From positions 1 through 38,286 of IMG/VR virus record IMGVR_UViG_3300032073_000078: DNA of 38,286 nucleotides; one strand, 5' to 3'. Positions 1 through 7,806 of the stretch are shown in pieces. This DNA comes from a virus. Made by a program: the position numbers and the translations under genes. Positions within the stretch are counted from its first letter, which is position 1. The number at the start of each line of letters is the position of its first letter. The notes under the pieces are model-generated. The model made no database searches and was not told the DNA's origin. It saw nothing but the letters and a program-made list of their open reading frames with translations.

Positions 1-15
1 CCTCAATTTCCTAAC

Positions 16-1446
16 ATGCCTCGACCAACAGTTGTAGATAACTGTGAATGCGATAATCTGGTAAGCACACTTGGTTGTCATCTAACAAAGAATTGCTCCG
101 AGTCCTCACTTGATGATTACTCAAAACATATGCATGTGTTCCAAGGAAATCATGACGGTAAAAGTGGCTATTGGATACAAACTACTTTTGCTAACGTAAA
201 TCCTTATGTGCCTCAAGCACTAACAGAAAGTCATGGCGACGACCCATTTTCAGGAGGAGGCGCGTCTGTACCGGAAGACCTAAGTCCGGGAACAACAAAT
301 ACTGAAACAAATAGAGTAAGATATGGCGGAGATTGCGGCACTTTCGAAGATCCCGGAAATAAAAGAAAAGTCCAGCTATTCGACGAGTTCTCATACCGCA
401 ACAAAGGCGCTGGAGGCCCAAGATTACAACCGACTGGCCCATGTGGACCACCCAGTACAATGGTCAATGCAGTTGGCACAGGATGCACCTTTGCACATTC
501 TCTTAGTTTTGTAGGAACCAATATCAATGACATTGGGAATAGAGTATGGTGCTCCGATGGGATAATTCCTCCTTCAGGTGCTACAGACTGGTTTTATGAA
601 GGTGCTATATGTAATCCAGCAAAAAGCGGAAAACTCTATAGCTGTTATAAAGACGAATATGGAAATGTTCAGATCTCTACCCTTCTTTCAGCTGGCACGC
701 ACATCTTAGTGAATTCACCTGATGATCCTTGCGATTGTGCTTTTAGATACAATGCAGGAGCAAAGTATAAGACAGCTTGGAGTAATATCACTAATTCTAC
801 CAACCCGTTTGGTCTTCAGAATAAGTTTGTTATAACTGGATGTAATGAATTCACTGCAGCGAAACAATTTGAAGAGGAAATGGCATCAGGTTCGATACCA
901 AGCAATCTGTTTGTCATAGCAAGTGGAGAAAGTTACGAACCAGAATGGAGTGGAGATTGTTGTGGTTGGACGGTATGGGTTAAAGGCTTGACAGAGGCAA
1001 CAGGTGATGTTTTAGAATGTATGAAGAGAAACCTCACTGGCCCCGGTGACGATAGCCCCTTTAACACAATATTTGAGAATATCCCTCAAGAACATCAATC
1101 CGAATATGGGAGCTTCGTCGCGAACTATGTCTGTGCAGACGGAGGAGCTACAAAACTATGTGACAGGTATGTTTTTGATCAATCTTATCAAAGTTCGTCA
1201 ATGACGATAGATAATATCACTAGCCTCACTGTATCTGCATGGACGGTATTCGTGAATATTGATGCCTGCTGCACAGATCCTAGCGGAGGACAGCCAACTT
1301 GCAATGATACTGACAACTGTGTCTATATGTGGGATGGGACTGATTGGGGCTTCTCTTCTAGTGGAGACTGTCAATGCGAATGTTACCCTCCTTCTTATGA
1401 TGGAAGCTTCCCAACTGAGGCCGCTCATGGACTGTGTAGTGGTTAA
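16..1446 (+). CDS. Cysteine-rich protein, possibly virion-associated
   Basis: A 476-residue protein that I do not recognise. It has about 26 cysteines spread along its length, often in tight groups (CEC near the N-terminus, CDC, DCCGW, DACC and CQCEC near the C-terminus). It is rich in Gly, Ser, Thr and Asn and has no visible transmembrane segment. That composition resembles the cysteine-rich proteins of the tail module at the other end of the window (28196-29095 and 29129-34384), so a virion surface or tail-fibre role is my inference. No Shine-Dalgarno sequence precedes the ATG, and the frame stays open to base 1, so the true start may lie outside the window. PhoH follows after 17 bases. Confidence is good that it is a gene and low for function. 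Confidence 0.7.
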   Translation: MPRPTVVDNCECDNLVSTLGCHLTKNCSESSLDDYSKHMHVFQGNHDGKSGYWIQTTFANVNPYVPQALTESHGDDPFSGGGASVPEDLSPGTTNTETNRVRYGGDCGTFEDPGNKRKVQLFDEFSYRNKGAGGPRLQPTGPCGPPSTMVNAVGTGCTFAHSLSFVGTNINDIGNRVWCSDGIIPPSGATDWFYEGAICNPAKSGKLYSCYKDEYGNVQISTLLSAGTHILVNSPDDPCDCAFRYNAGAKYKTAWSNITNSTNPFGLQNKFVITGCNEFTAAKQFEEEMASGSIPSNLFVIASGESYEPEWSGDCCGWTVWVKGLTEATGDVLECMKRNLTGPGDDSPFNTIFENIPQEHQSEYGSFVANYVCADGGATKLCDRYVFDQSYQSSSMTIDNITSLTVSAWTVFVNIDACCTDPSGGQPTCNDTDNCVYMWDGTDWGFSSSGDCQCECYPPSYDGSFPTEAAHGLCSG

Positions 1447-1463
1447 CAAAAAAAAGGTTATTA

Positions 1464-2150
1464 ATGGCAAGAAGAAAAAAAGTATCTGACCAAAACCAAA
1501 GGCCTCAAAGACGAAAGTCCTTAAAGGCAAAGACCGACAATCAACAATTCTATATAGATGAGATGGAAGACTCAGACGTGACGTTTTGCTCAGGGCCTGC
1601 GGGCTCTGGCAAGACGAGCGTTGCTGTTGGTTTGGCATGTGAATATCTGATGTCAGAAAAAGTAAAGAAAATAATCATAACTCGACCTGTCGTAGAATCT
1701 GGGCGAGGGCTTGGACATCTGCCGGGAACTCTTATTGAAAAGATAAATCCCTATCTAGTTCCTATCATCGAAGAGATGAATATGTATCTAACCGCTACTA
1801 GAGTGGAAACGTTGAGGGAGAATGGAACGATAGAGCTTTGCCCATTAGAATACATGAGAGGAAGAAACTTTCATAACTGCTTTATGATTCTAGATGAAGC
1901 CCAAAACGCTACCTTTGAACAAATAAAAATGTTTGTAACTAGAATAGGAAGAAGTTCTAAGGCTATTATAAATGGAGATCTCAAGCAAAGCGACTTAGGA
2001 GATGCTAGCGGAGGGCTTGAAAGATGTATGGACACTCTAGAGCTTGTTGAGGGAGTGGGGATATGCGAATTAGATTACTCTGATATCATTCGCAGCGGCA
2101 TTGTTGCAAGAATTCTTAGAAAATTACACGAGTTTGAACACACTAAGTAG
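1464..2150 (+). CDS. phoH: PhoH-like ATPase
   Basis: A 228-residue PhoH family P-loop ATPase. Walker A is GPAGSGKT at residues 44-51. Walker B is FMILDEAQN near residue 140, with the DEAQN signature typical of PhoH. The region after it (NGDLKQSD) fits the family's sensor segment. PhoH is common in phages. Its biochemical role there is unsettled; cellular relatives are predicted RNA/DNA-dependent ATPases or helicases. The basic N-terminal 25 residues resemble a nucleic-acid-binding tail. AAAAGG precedes the ATG at a suitable distance. An intrinsic terminator follows within 15 bases of the stop, so PhoH closes its transcription unit and is not simply the first gene of the replication operon. 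Confidence 0.93.
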   Translation: MARRKKVSDQNQRPQRRKSLKAKTDNQQFYIDEMEDSDVTFCSGPAGSGKTSVAVGLACEYLMSEKVKKIIITRPVVESGRGLGHLPGTLIEKINPYLVPIIEEMNMYLTATRVETLRENGTIELCPLEYMRGRNFHNCFMILDEAQNATFEQIKMFVTRIGRSSKAIINGDLKQSDLGDASGGLERCMDTLELVEGVGICELDYSDIIRSGIVARILRKLHEFEHTK

Positions 2151-2162
2151 CTGTTTGCTGGT

Positions 2163-2194
2163 ACAATAGTATATAGGTCTTACTATTGTTTTTT
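2163..2194 (+). terminator. Intrinsic terminator after PhoH
   Basis: A perfect 9-bp stem (ACAATAGTA at 2163-2171 pairs with TACTATTGT at 2181-2189) with a 9-base loop is followed by a run of T. This is the classical rho-independent form and lies just after the PhoH stop. The stem is AT-rich, so some read-through into the next gene is likely. Confidence 0.8.
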
Positions 2195-2205
2195 AAGGTT
2201 TCATA

Positions 2206-2589
2206 ATGCCAGAATATAGCTATGCGTGTGACGGATGCGACCATAAATGGTCTATCTTTTGTCATCGGTCTGAGTATAAGGACAAAAAGAAGTGTCCTTG
2301 TTGCAATAAAATAAAGCCTGTCCATAGAGATTATGGAGAGGACAATATCTATGGAGGTTATAGCTACTCGCTATCTGAGGCCAAGACTCTAGGCCATTAT
2401 GCAGACAAGCAAAGTAAAAAGTTCGGCAAGAATAAAGTCGAGGACATGATGCGAGAACAAAAAACAAAAACAAAAGATACTCTGTCTGAGAAGCTTTCAG
2501 ATGGCATGCAAAAAATAGATAAGCCATCGTCTTCTCCTAAGTGGACAAAAGACTCTGGGAAAAAGAAAAGAAGAAAGAAGGGCAAGTAA
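2206..2589 (+). CDS. FmdB-type zinc-ribbon protein
   Basis: A 127-residue protein with an N-terminal zinc ribbon of the FmdB type: MPEYSYACDGC at the start (C8, C11), then CPCC (C30, C32, C33). The rest is low-complexity and very lysine-rich, ending in a run of K and R. FmdB-like ribbons are common in phages and are usually annotated as putative regulatory proteins without direct proof. A TTAAGG ribosome-binding site precedes the ATG. The stop overlaps the next start as TAATG, so translation is coupled. Likely a nucleic-acid-binding protein; the target is unknown. Confidence 0.8.
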   Translation: MPEYSYACDGCDHKWSIFCHRSEYKDKKKCPCCNKIKPVHRDYGEDNIYGGYSYSLSEAKTLGHYADKQSKKFGKNKVEDMMREQKTKTKDTLSEKLSDGMQKIDKPSSSPKWTKDSGKKKRRKKGK

Positions 2590-2969
2590 TGTTTCATAAA
2601 ATTGACTCTGGAAAAGAAGAAGACAATACAAGGGCAACTACTATATATACGATATATGGTAGGCATGACTTTGAGGACGATTCAGGATTTCCTAGGCTAG
2701 AAGAGGACAAGGAAGAGTCGAATGACGCTTATGCTAAGGCTGTCACAGTAGGTGCTAGACAAAAGTATTACGTTAAACGTGGTCGATATGGTAGGCTATA
2801 CAATCCAATTGGCCTTTATTCGGAAGGTCAGTCTGGCAAGCAGATGCGACATGCTGGCAGACCTGAATGGACGTTTCAAGAAACTGGCAAGGAAGTATTT
2901 GACAAATATTTGAATTTTTTAAAAACAAAAAACGCCGCATGGCTTAACAATGCAGAAAGAGGTTATTAA
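2589..2969 (+). CDS. Hypothetical phage protein
   Basis: A 126-residue protein that I do not recognise. I chose the ATG at 2589 because it overlaps the preceding stop (TAATG); an upstream in-frame ATG at 2541 lies deep inside the previous gene. The N-terminal half is acidic and the middle is basic and aromatic (KYYVKRGRYGRLYNP). The C-terminal half carries WTFQETGKEVFDKYLNFLKT, which should be helical. No catalytic motif is visible. It sits in the early, small-gene part of the replication operon. Confidence 0.7.
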   Translation: MFHKIDSGKEEDNTRATTIYTIYGRHDFEDDSGFPRLEEDKEESNDAYAKAVTVGARQKYYVKRGRYGRLYNPIGLYSEGQSGKQMRHAGRPEWTFQETGKEVFDKYLNFLKTKNAAWLNNAERGY

Positions 2970-2971
2970 AG

Positions 2972-3289
2972 ATGGCTAAGTTATCAAGTGCAAAGAAACT
3001 AAGTAAGACAGAGCAATATGCTATTGAGGGAATGTCCGATAATGGCATGAGCGCAGATTCGATTGCTCAGGCGCTCGGAAGAAAGTTGGAATTAGTTTCG
3101 GCATATATTGAAGTGCATCAAGAAGAATCGGAAACTCATACCACAATAAATACAACAGTAAATGGAAATCGCGGAGTCGCTATCATGACTGAAGCCACTT
3201 CTCAGAGAGTAGACTCCATGAGAGGCAAATCCAGCAGTGAAAGCGGACACCCTAACATTCATAGCATAAAAAGCAATGGCAAAAAATAG
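2972..3289 (+). CDS. Small helix-turn-helix-like protein
   Basis: A 105-residue protein. Residues about 10-40 (KTEQYAIEGMSDNGMSADSI, then AQALGRKLELVSAYI) have the spacing of a helix-turn-helix in which a small helix precedes a recognition helix, as in many sigma-like or resolvase-type DNA-binding domains. The C-terminal half is polar and probably disordered. GAGG precedes the ATG. The gene overlaps the next by 14 bases. It could be a DNA-binding regulator; no operator can be assigned. Confidence 0.6.
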   Translation: MAKLSSAKKLSKTEQYAIEGMSDNGMSADSIAQALGRKLELVSAYIEVHQEESETHTTINTTVNGNRGVAIMTEATSQRVDSMRGKSSSESGHPNIHSIKSNGKK

Positions 3290-3710
3290 AAGTGAAAAAA
3301 GTCGCTACCCCTCTCGCTACAGTCCTAATGGTTGGGTCTCCGGATCTCAATACATAACGGAGCTCGTATGCGAGAAAAAAGCGCAGAAGGAAAAGAAAGA
3401 ACTTCCTGTGAAGTTCTGGGAAGATAAAGATTGGTGCAAATACTACAAGTATCAAATCACTCTAGCTAACAAGCTTATTAAAGATTATGGCGAAGAAGCA
3501 ATTGTTGCCGCCCTCAGAGATAAAAGGTGTTGGTCTACTTATTCTCTTAGATCACCCTTTCTAAAAAAAATAATTGAAGAAAAAGTAAAGCAAGTCATTG
3601 AAAGGCCGGAGAGTACCGAGTATAATATCAATGACGCAAAAGAAGTAAAACACAAAACAAACAATAAGAAGAAATCAATTATTTCTAAGTTAAGGGATTT
3701 GGATGAGTAA
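3276..3710 (+). CDS. Hypothetical phage protein
   Basis: A 144-residue basic protein that I do not recognise. The N-terminal 45 residues are polar and lysine/arginine-rich. The centre (KFWEDKDWCKYYKYQITLAN followed by a helical stretch) looks globular, and the C-terminal 40 residues are again charged and probably disordered. It overlaps the preceding gene by 14 bases and the recombinase gene by 8, so it is translated within the same unit. The position directly before the RecA-like gene suggests a recombination or DNA-binding accessory, by neighbourhood only. Confidence 0.65.
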   Translation: MAKNRSEKSRYPSRYSPNGWVSGSQYITELVCEKKAQKEKKELPVKFWEDKDWCKYYKYQITLANKLIKDYGEEAIVAALRDKRCWSTYSLRSPFLKKIIEEKVKQVIERPESTEYNINDAKEVKHKTNNKKKSIISKLRDLDE

Positions 3711-4689
3711 AGACATTATCAAAGAATATGGTAATGTCCTTCATGATCCCGCCTCAATAACAGAGAGACCTTTGGAAGTCTTGTCTGTCGGTCCGAAGCT
3801 AGATATAGCTCTTGGTGGAGGCGTGCCTGAAGGTTCATTATTTATTATGACTGGCCCAGAGAAGGTCGGCAAAACAGTGACAGCTCTAACCTTCTGTGCT
3901 AATGCCCAGAAACATTATGAGAGAAAAATTTATTATGCCAACATAGAAGGGCGGCTTAAAAAGAGAGACCTAGAAGGTATCACAGACCTTACGCTAGACT
4001 CGGAAAAGATGCAGATTATTGGCTCAACAGAAGGCAATATCTTATCCGCCGAAAAGTACTTGAGCATTATTGATAATATTGTTCATACTCAGCCGGGAGC
4101 TCTAGCCATTGTAGATTCATTTTCTGCTCTATCAAGTGAATCTGAACTTACAGGAAACCTAGAGGATGTTCAAGTTATGAGTGTTCAAAAGGTACTCGCC
4201 AAGTTCTGCAGAAGAATATCTAATGCGCTTCCTATCAATAGAGTAACTGTGGTCGGAATAACGCACCTTATGGCTAACATGCAGAGGTTTGGAAGAGGAA
4301 AAACAAAAGTGGAGAAGTCTGGTTCGGCATTGAAATATCAGGTCGATGTTAAGCTTCATGCAAGCCACTCAACTCCTTTGATGCAAGGAGACACGCAGAT
4401 AGGGCAAACTGTGCACTGGCAAATTACTACCTCGGCTATCGGGCCTCCGGGACAGAAAGTAGAAAGTCATATTAGATATGGCAAAGGTATCTGGAAAGAA
4501 ATGGAGATGGCAGACTTAATGATTGACTTTGGGCTCATCTCAAAGGCTGGTGCATGGCTCAAGCTTCCCAATGGAGATAAAATTCAAGGTAAGGTGAACT
4601 TGGCAAAATATCTCGAAGAAAACACCGAAGAGTATGCCAATTTCAGAAAAGAGGTCTTTGACATGGTCGGAATTAATTATGAAGACTAG
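3703..4689 (+). CDS. RecA/UvsX-like recombinase
   Basis: A 328-residue RecA-fold ATPase. The N-terminal region reads LSVGPKLDIALGGGVPEGSL, the typical RecA/RadA/UvsX lead-in. It is followed by Walker A GPEKVGKT (residues 51-58) and Walker B LAIVDSF (about residues 133-140). The later segment GITHLMANM, then a GSALKYQVDVKLHA region, matches the DNA-binding-loop and core-strand portion of RecA-like recombinases. The length is close to phage UvsX and shorter than cellular RecA. It would pair homologous strands during replication-linked recombination. It overlaps its upstream neighbour by 8 bases and the downstream gene by 11. Confidence 0.88.
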   Translation: MSKDIIKEYGNVLHDPASITERPLEVLSVGPKLDIALGGGVPEGSLFIMTGPEKVGKTVTALTFCANAQKHYERKIYYANIEGRLKKRDLEGITDLTLDSEKMQIIGSTEGNILSAEKYLSIIDNIVHTQPGALAIVDSFSALSSESELTGNLEDVQVMSVQKVLAKFCRRISNALPINRVTVVGITHLMANMQRFGRGKTKVEKSGSALKYQVDVKLHASHSTPLMQGDTQIGQTVHWQITTSAIGPPGQKVESHIRYGKGIWKEMEMADLMIDFGLISKAGAWLKLPNGDKIQGKVNLAKYLEENTEEYANFRKEVFDMVGINYED

Positions 4690-5074
4690 AACATATCAAA
4701 CTTATGAGTGTAAAATATTCTTAGGTTCTGTAAATGAAGACACAAAGCTTGAATTTGATGAGGCTGAGCTAAGGTCAAGTATTGAAAAGTTTCAAGACCA
4801 GAGAAAACCTCTTATTCCTGTCAGGATAACTAAGACTCAGTTCATATGCGGTTCTTCATACAGAGAAGATGGCTGGGAAGTAGGCATTATAAATTATCCT
4901 AAACTAGAGATTAATATAGAGCAACTAGAGTTCTTCTGTGAGGAGCTATCTGAACACCTTCTGTATAATCTACATCAGAATAGAGTAAGCCTAATGACCC
5001 CTTATGTTACTACAATGTACCATGACAGGTCTCGCTTTCCGCAGTCGGTGAATAGTAAGGTCGCCTCACCTTAA
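4679..5074 (+). CDS. Hypothetical phage protein
   Basis: A 131-residue protein that I do not recognise. The ATG at 4679 overlaps the recombinase stop; a longer frame starting at 4634 would run inside the recombinase gene. The sequence alternates short strands and one long helix (LEINIEQLEFFCEELSEHLL). The central part (PLIPVRITKTQFICGSSYRE) resembles a small alpha/beta domain. The 3' end of the gene overlaps a hairpin and the first base of a motif shared with 12402-12420. Function unknown. Confidence 0.7.
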   Translation: MKTRTYQTYECKIFLGSVNEDTKLEFDEAELRSSIEKFQDQRKPLIPVRITKTQFICGSSYREDGWEVGIINYPKLEINIEQLEFFCEELSEHLLYNLHQNRVSLMTPYVTTMYHDRSRFPQSVNSKVASP

Positions 5075-5091
5075 CTAAGGCTGCGCGGTAA
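5041..5091 (+). other. Hairpin and 19-base motif shared with the TnpB downstream region
   Basis: A 6-bp hairpin (TAAGGT at 5056-5061 with ACCTTA at 5068-5073) is followed directly by the sequence at 5073-5091. That sequence matches AACTAAGGCNGNNCGGTAA and is identical in 16 of 19 positions to 12402-12420. In both places a hairpin comes first and a nuclease gene follows shortly after. It may be a second copy of a structured RNA scaffold, a promoter, or a remnant of insertion. An alternative hairpin, GGTGA 5047-5051 with TCACC 5066-5070, is also possible. Confidence 0.35.
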
Positions 5092-5108
5092 TATAACGAG
5101 GAGTTTAG

Positions 5109-5525
5109 ATGAAGATACGTGATTTGAATAATGATATTCATAAGTGGAATCTACAGGGGTATGTTGTTCGTGCAAATGAACAGCGTCCCCGATCTAAACT
5201 ACATCTTACTGCAAGAAACATATTAGTAGAAATGTTTCCAACAGTTCAAGTGTTGGAGGAAGTCTTGATACCTATAACACGCAACGAAAGAGGGTATTTA
5301 GATTTTTATATTAATACTATAAAGCTAGCGATAGAGGTTCATGGTCAGCAACACTACAAGTTTAACTCACTATTCCATACCTCCGCACAAGATTTTGTAA
5401 ATCAAAAGAAAAAAGACCGGCGAAAGCAAGAGTGGTGCGAGTATAATAATATCACATACATTGAACTACCTTATAATGAGACTGAAGAACAATGGAAATA
5501 CAGAATCCAGCAAAGGAACGATTAG
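5109..5525 (+). CDS. VSR/DUF559-like endonuclease
   Basis: A 138-residue protein with the core of a VSR-like PD-(D/E)XK nuclease. The pattern is a helix with a glutamate (E41), an aspartate on a strand (YLDFYI, D65), then IEVHGQQH (E76), where DUF559 proteins usually have an acidic-x-D/H-G-x-H. The C-terminal WCEYNNITYIELPYNE matches the strand that follows in the family. CGAGGAG gives a strong ribosome-binding site 5 bases before the ATG. A 34-base gap with a conserved motif precedes it, which is unusual in this tightly packed operon. It may be a free-standing homing-type endonuclease, or a phage repair or host-DNA nuclease. Confidence 0.75.
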   Translation: MKIRDLNNDIHKWNLQGYVVRANEQRPRSKLHLTARNILVEMFPTVQVLEEVLIPITRNERGYLDFYINTIKLAIEVHGQQHYKFNSLFHTSAQDFVNQKKKDRRKQEWCEYNNITYIELPYNETEEQWKYRIQQRND

Positions 5526-5980
5526 AACAAGTCGATTCCGTACTAGATGAATATGAAGGCAAGCTAGGGATAGGCTCCTACTCGGAAGACTTTCATGATC
5601 AATCTGTTAAGAGTTACATGTCTATGCCTAGACAACAGATGGAAAAACTAACAGTAGAGGAATGCGCAGAGGCTGCGCTGTTGCTCGGAGGCTTTTCATT
5701 CTATCTTCAAAGATCCTATAATAGAGAAATTGCTCGTGTCAATTGGGCTTCGTCTAACCTTAAGAAGATGATGTCGGGTAGAGAGTCGCAGTATAAAGGG
5801 TCTTGGGATAGCCAGTACTACCAAGCTGTTAAAGAGGACGGATACGCTAAAAAACTAGACAGCATTAAAGTGTATGCGCAGCAAAGGGCAGACAGGCTAA
5901 CATACTTAGCTAGTTCAGTAAAAAATCTTAGTGACTTATATATCAACCTACAGAGAGCGAAGATAAACAGACATGGATAA
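5492..5980 (+). CDS. Hypothetical helical phage protein
   Basis: A 162-residue, mostly helical protein that I do not recognise. There are long predicted helices around LTVEECAEAALLLGGFSFYL and toward the C-terminus (KVYAQQRADRLTYLASSVKN), a pattern compatible with a coiled-coil or helical-bundle adaptor. The start at 5492 overlaps the upstream nuclease by 34 bases and has only a weak GAAGA ribosome site, so a somewhat later start is possible. It lies between a nuclease and the zinc-ribbon gene just ahead of the DnaB helicase, so a replication accessory role is conceivable but unproven. Confidence 0.65.
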   Translation: MEIQNPAKERLEQVDSVLDEYEGKLGIGSYSEDFHDQSVKSYMSMPRQQMEKLTVEECAEAALLLGGFSFYLQRSYNREIARVNWASSNLKKMMSGRESQYKGSWDSQYYQAVKEDGYAKKLDSIKVYAQQRADRLTYLASSVKNLSDLYINLQRAKINRHG

Positions 5981-6365
5981 ACAAGAAATTGAAGAGCTGT
6001 TACAGCAGTTCACGCAAGAACAAATAAAGGATGCTATTTCTAGTAGCTTAAAAAATAAAAAGAGGCGCAGAGGAAAGGGCAAAAGGAAGAAAAATAATAG
6101 TCCTAAAACTCAGAGTCAAAGCTCAGGAAATAAGTTTGACGATATGATGTCAAATATAAGCTTGTCTTCTGAAGAGTCCAAAGAACTTAAAGAAGCGGCC
6201 AAGTCTGACAGTATGGCTAATCAGACACAAAATAAGGGAAAGAGACCGGAAGTCAAAAAGATTTCCGTAAGATGTACGGCATGTAATAGAGACTATGAAA
6301 TGTTTCCTTCGCAGATATATAATAGAGAACGTTGGAAATGCAATAAGTGCATAACAGGAAGATAA
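5973..6365 (+). CDS. Basic protein with C-terminal zinc ribbon
   Basis: A 130-residue protein in three parts. The N-terminus is a short amphipathic helix (EIEELLQQFTQEQIKDAI). A strongly basic stretch near residues 28-42 consists almost wholly of K, R and N. The C-terminus is a zinc ribbon with C101-x2-C104 and C123-x2-C126. Such proteins usually bind nucleic acid or act as loaders. It precedes DnaB by one base and overlaps the upstream gene by 8. A helicase-loader or single-strand-binding accessory role would fit the context but is inference. Confidence 0.7.
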   Translation: MDKQEIEELLQQFTQEQIKDAISSSLKNKKRRRGKGKRKKNNSPKTQSQSSGNKFDDMMSNISLSSEESKELKEAAKSDSMANQTQNKGKRPEVKKISVRCTACNRDYEMFPSQIYNRERWKCNKCITGR

Positions 6366-6366
6366 T

Positions 6367-7806
6367 ATGTTAAATGATTTACCGGCAGAAAGAGCAATCT
6401 TAGCGGGCATATTCAGATATGGCGCGGAAGCCTACTATGATGTTGCAGACATTATAACAGAGTCGTCGTTTACAGATGAGTCTAATGTAGTCTTATTTTC
6501 ATGTATGAAGCATGTACTTGAGGCAGATGATTCCCGTTCGCTAGATGCGCCTACAATGATGTCCGCCGCAAAAGAGCTTGGGTTCTCAGACTTCTTCAAT
6601 ACACAAGAAGTTCAGCACATGTCTTCTGTAATAAAATTTCCCGTTTTGTTGGAAAACTTAAGGAAATTTGGAGCAAAGGTAAGAAAGCTAGAGATAGCTA
6701 GAATGATGTATGATCAACTTGATCTGACTAAAGAGAGATATCTTGAGATCAAAGGTGATGAGCCTATTGCTAAGATACTAGGAATAGCTGAAGATGCCGT
6801 AATGGATGTTACCTCCGTAATAGCTGGTGAGGACGAATCTCCTACACAGATGTTTGATGATGTTGAGGCCCATCTAGAGGAGCTCGCAGAAGAGTCTGTT
6901 GACCAAATAGGTATAGCAACAGGGTTTCCAAGATATGACTTCTCTATTGGTGGAGGACTTAGAAAAGGTACGGTCAATGTTATTGGAGCTAGGCCCAAGA
7001 CTGGTAAAACCTTACTCGCAGATAATATGGGCATACACATTGCAAAGGAAGGAACTCCGGTACTTAATTTAGATACTGAGATGAGGAAGGAAGACCATCA
7101 ACATAGAATGATGGCAATGCTCTCTGGTGTTCCGATCAACGACATAGAAACTGGTAAATTCGCTGATGATCCTGCTAAAAAGAAAAAGGTCATGGAGGCG
7201 GCAAGAGAAATAAAAGACATACCATATTATTTTAAGACAATTGGTGGCGCCTCTTTTGAAGAGCAGGTTGCCGTCATGAGGAGATGGATTAGTAGGGTTG
7301 TAGGACTAAATGATAAGGGTAAGGCAAATGATTGTGTAATTATATATGATTATCTTAAACTTATGGACTCAAGTGAGATCAAAGGAGACATGAAAGAATT
7401 CCAAATTCTTGGCTTCATGATCACAGCCCTACATAATCTGTCCCTTAAGTATGAAGTTCCAATTTTAACTTTCATCCAGCTGAATAGGGACGGAATAACT
7501 AAGGAGAGCACCGATACTGCATCTGGTTCTGACAGAATTATCTGGCTATGCTCTAACTTCAGTATATACAAACACAAGTCCGATGAGGAGATAGCTAAAG
7601 ATGGGCCTGAGAACGGCAACAGAAAGCTTGTGCCTCTGATTGCAAGACATGGAGAGGGGCTTGATTATGGAGATTATATTAACGTAGAACTCACTGGCAA
7701 GATCGGTAAGGTTACTGAAGGAAAGACTGCCTTTGAACTTGATAGTGGCGTAAGCGCCACAGAAGATGGAGAACTTTTTGATGACTCAGAAGATGTCGCA
7801 TTCTAA
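6367..7806 (+). CDS. dnaB: Replicative DNA helicase, DnaB type
   Basis: A 479-residue DnaB family helicase that unwinds DNA at the fork. The N-terminal helical domain (LPAERAILAGIF onward) matches the DnaB primase-interacting domain. The C-terminal RecA-like motor has GGGLRKGTVNVIGARPKTGKT with Walker A ending at T215, a DnaB-like LNLDTEM segment (H1a), and Walker B CVIIYDYLKL. The later FIQLNRDG is the DnaB motif with the sensor glutamine, and the closing GSDRIIW part matches the arginine-finger region. AGGAAG precedes the ATG. Length and domain order agree with a complete protein. It overlaps the primase gene, matching the usual helicase-primase partnership. Confidence 0.92.
   Translation: MLNDLPAERAILAGIFRYGAEAYYDVADIITESSFTDESNVVLFSCMKHVLEADDSRSLDAPTMMSAAKELGFSDFFNTQEVQHMSSVIKFPVLLENLRKFGAKVRKLEIARMMYDQLDLTKERYLEIKGDEPIAKILGIAEDAVMDVTSVIAGEDESPTQMFDDVEAHLEELAEESVDQIGIATGFPRYDFSIGGGLRKGTVNVIGARPKTGKTLLADNMGIHIAKEGTPVLNLDTEMRKEDHQHRMMAMLSGVPINDIETGKFADDPAKKKKVMEAAREIKDIPYYFKTIGGASFEEQVAVMRRWISRVVGLNDKGKANDCVIIYDYLKLMDSSEIKGDMKEFQILGFMITALHNLSLKYEVPILTFIQLNRDGITKESTDTASGSDRIIWLCSNFSIYKHKSDEEIAKDGPENGNRKLVPLIARHGEGLDYGDYINVELTGKIGKVTEGKTAFELDSGVSATEDGELFDDSEDVAF

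Noticed and set aside
2134-2167. Promoter TTGAAC ... TACAAT between PhoH and the next gene
   Set aside because: The 22-base spacing is too long, and the -10 lies inside the terminator stem.
2236-2251. Match of nine bases (TAAATGGTC) to the sequence after the 12420 motif as a possible guide target
   Set aside because: A nine-base match is expected by chance in 38 kb and the flanking bases differ.
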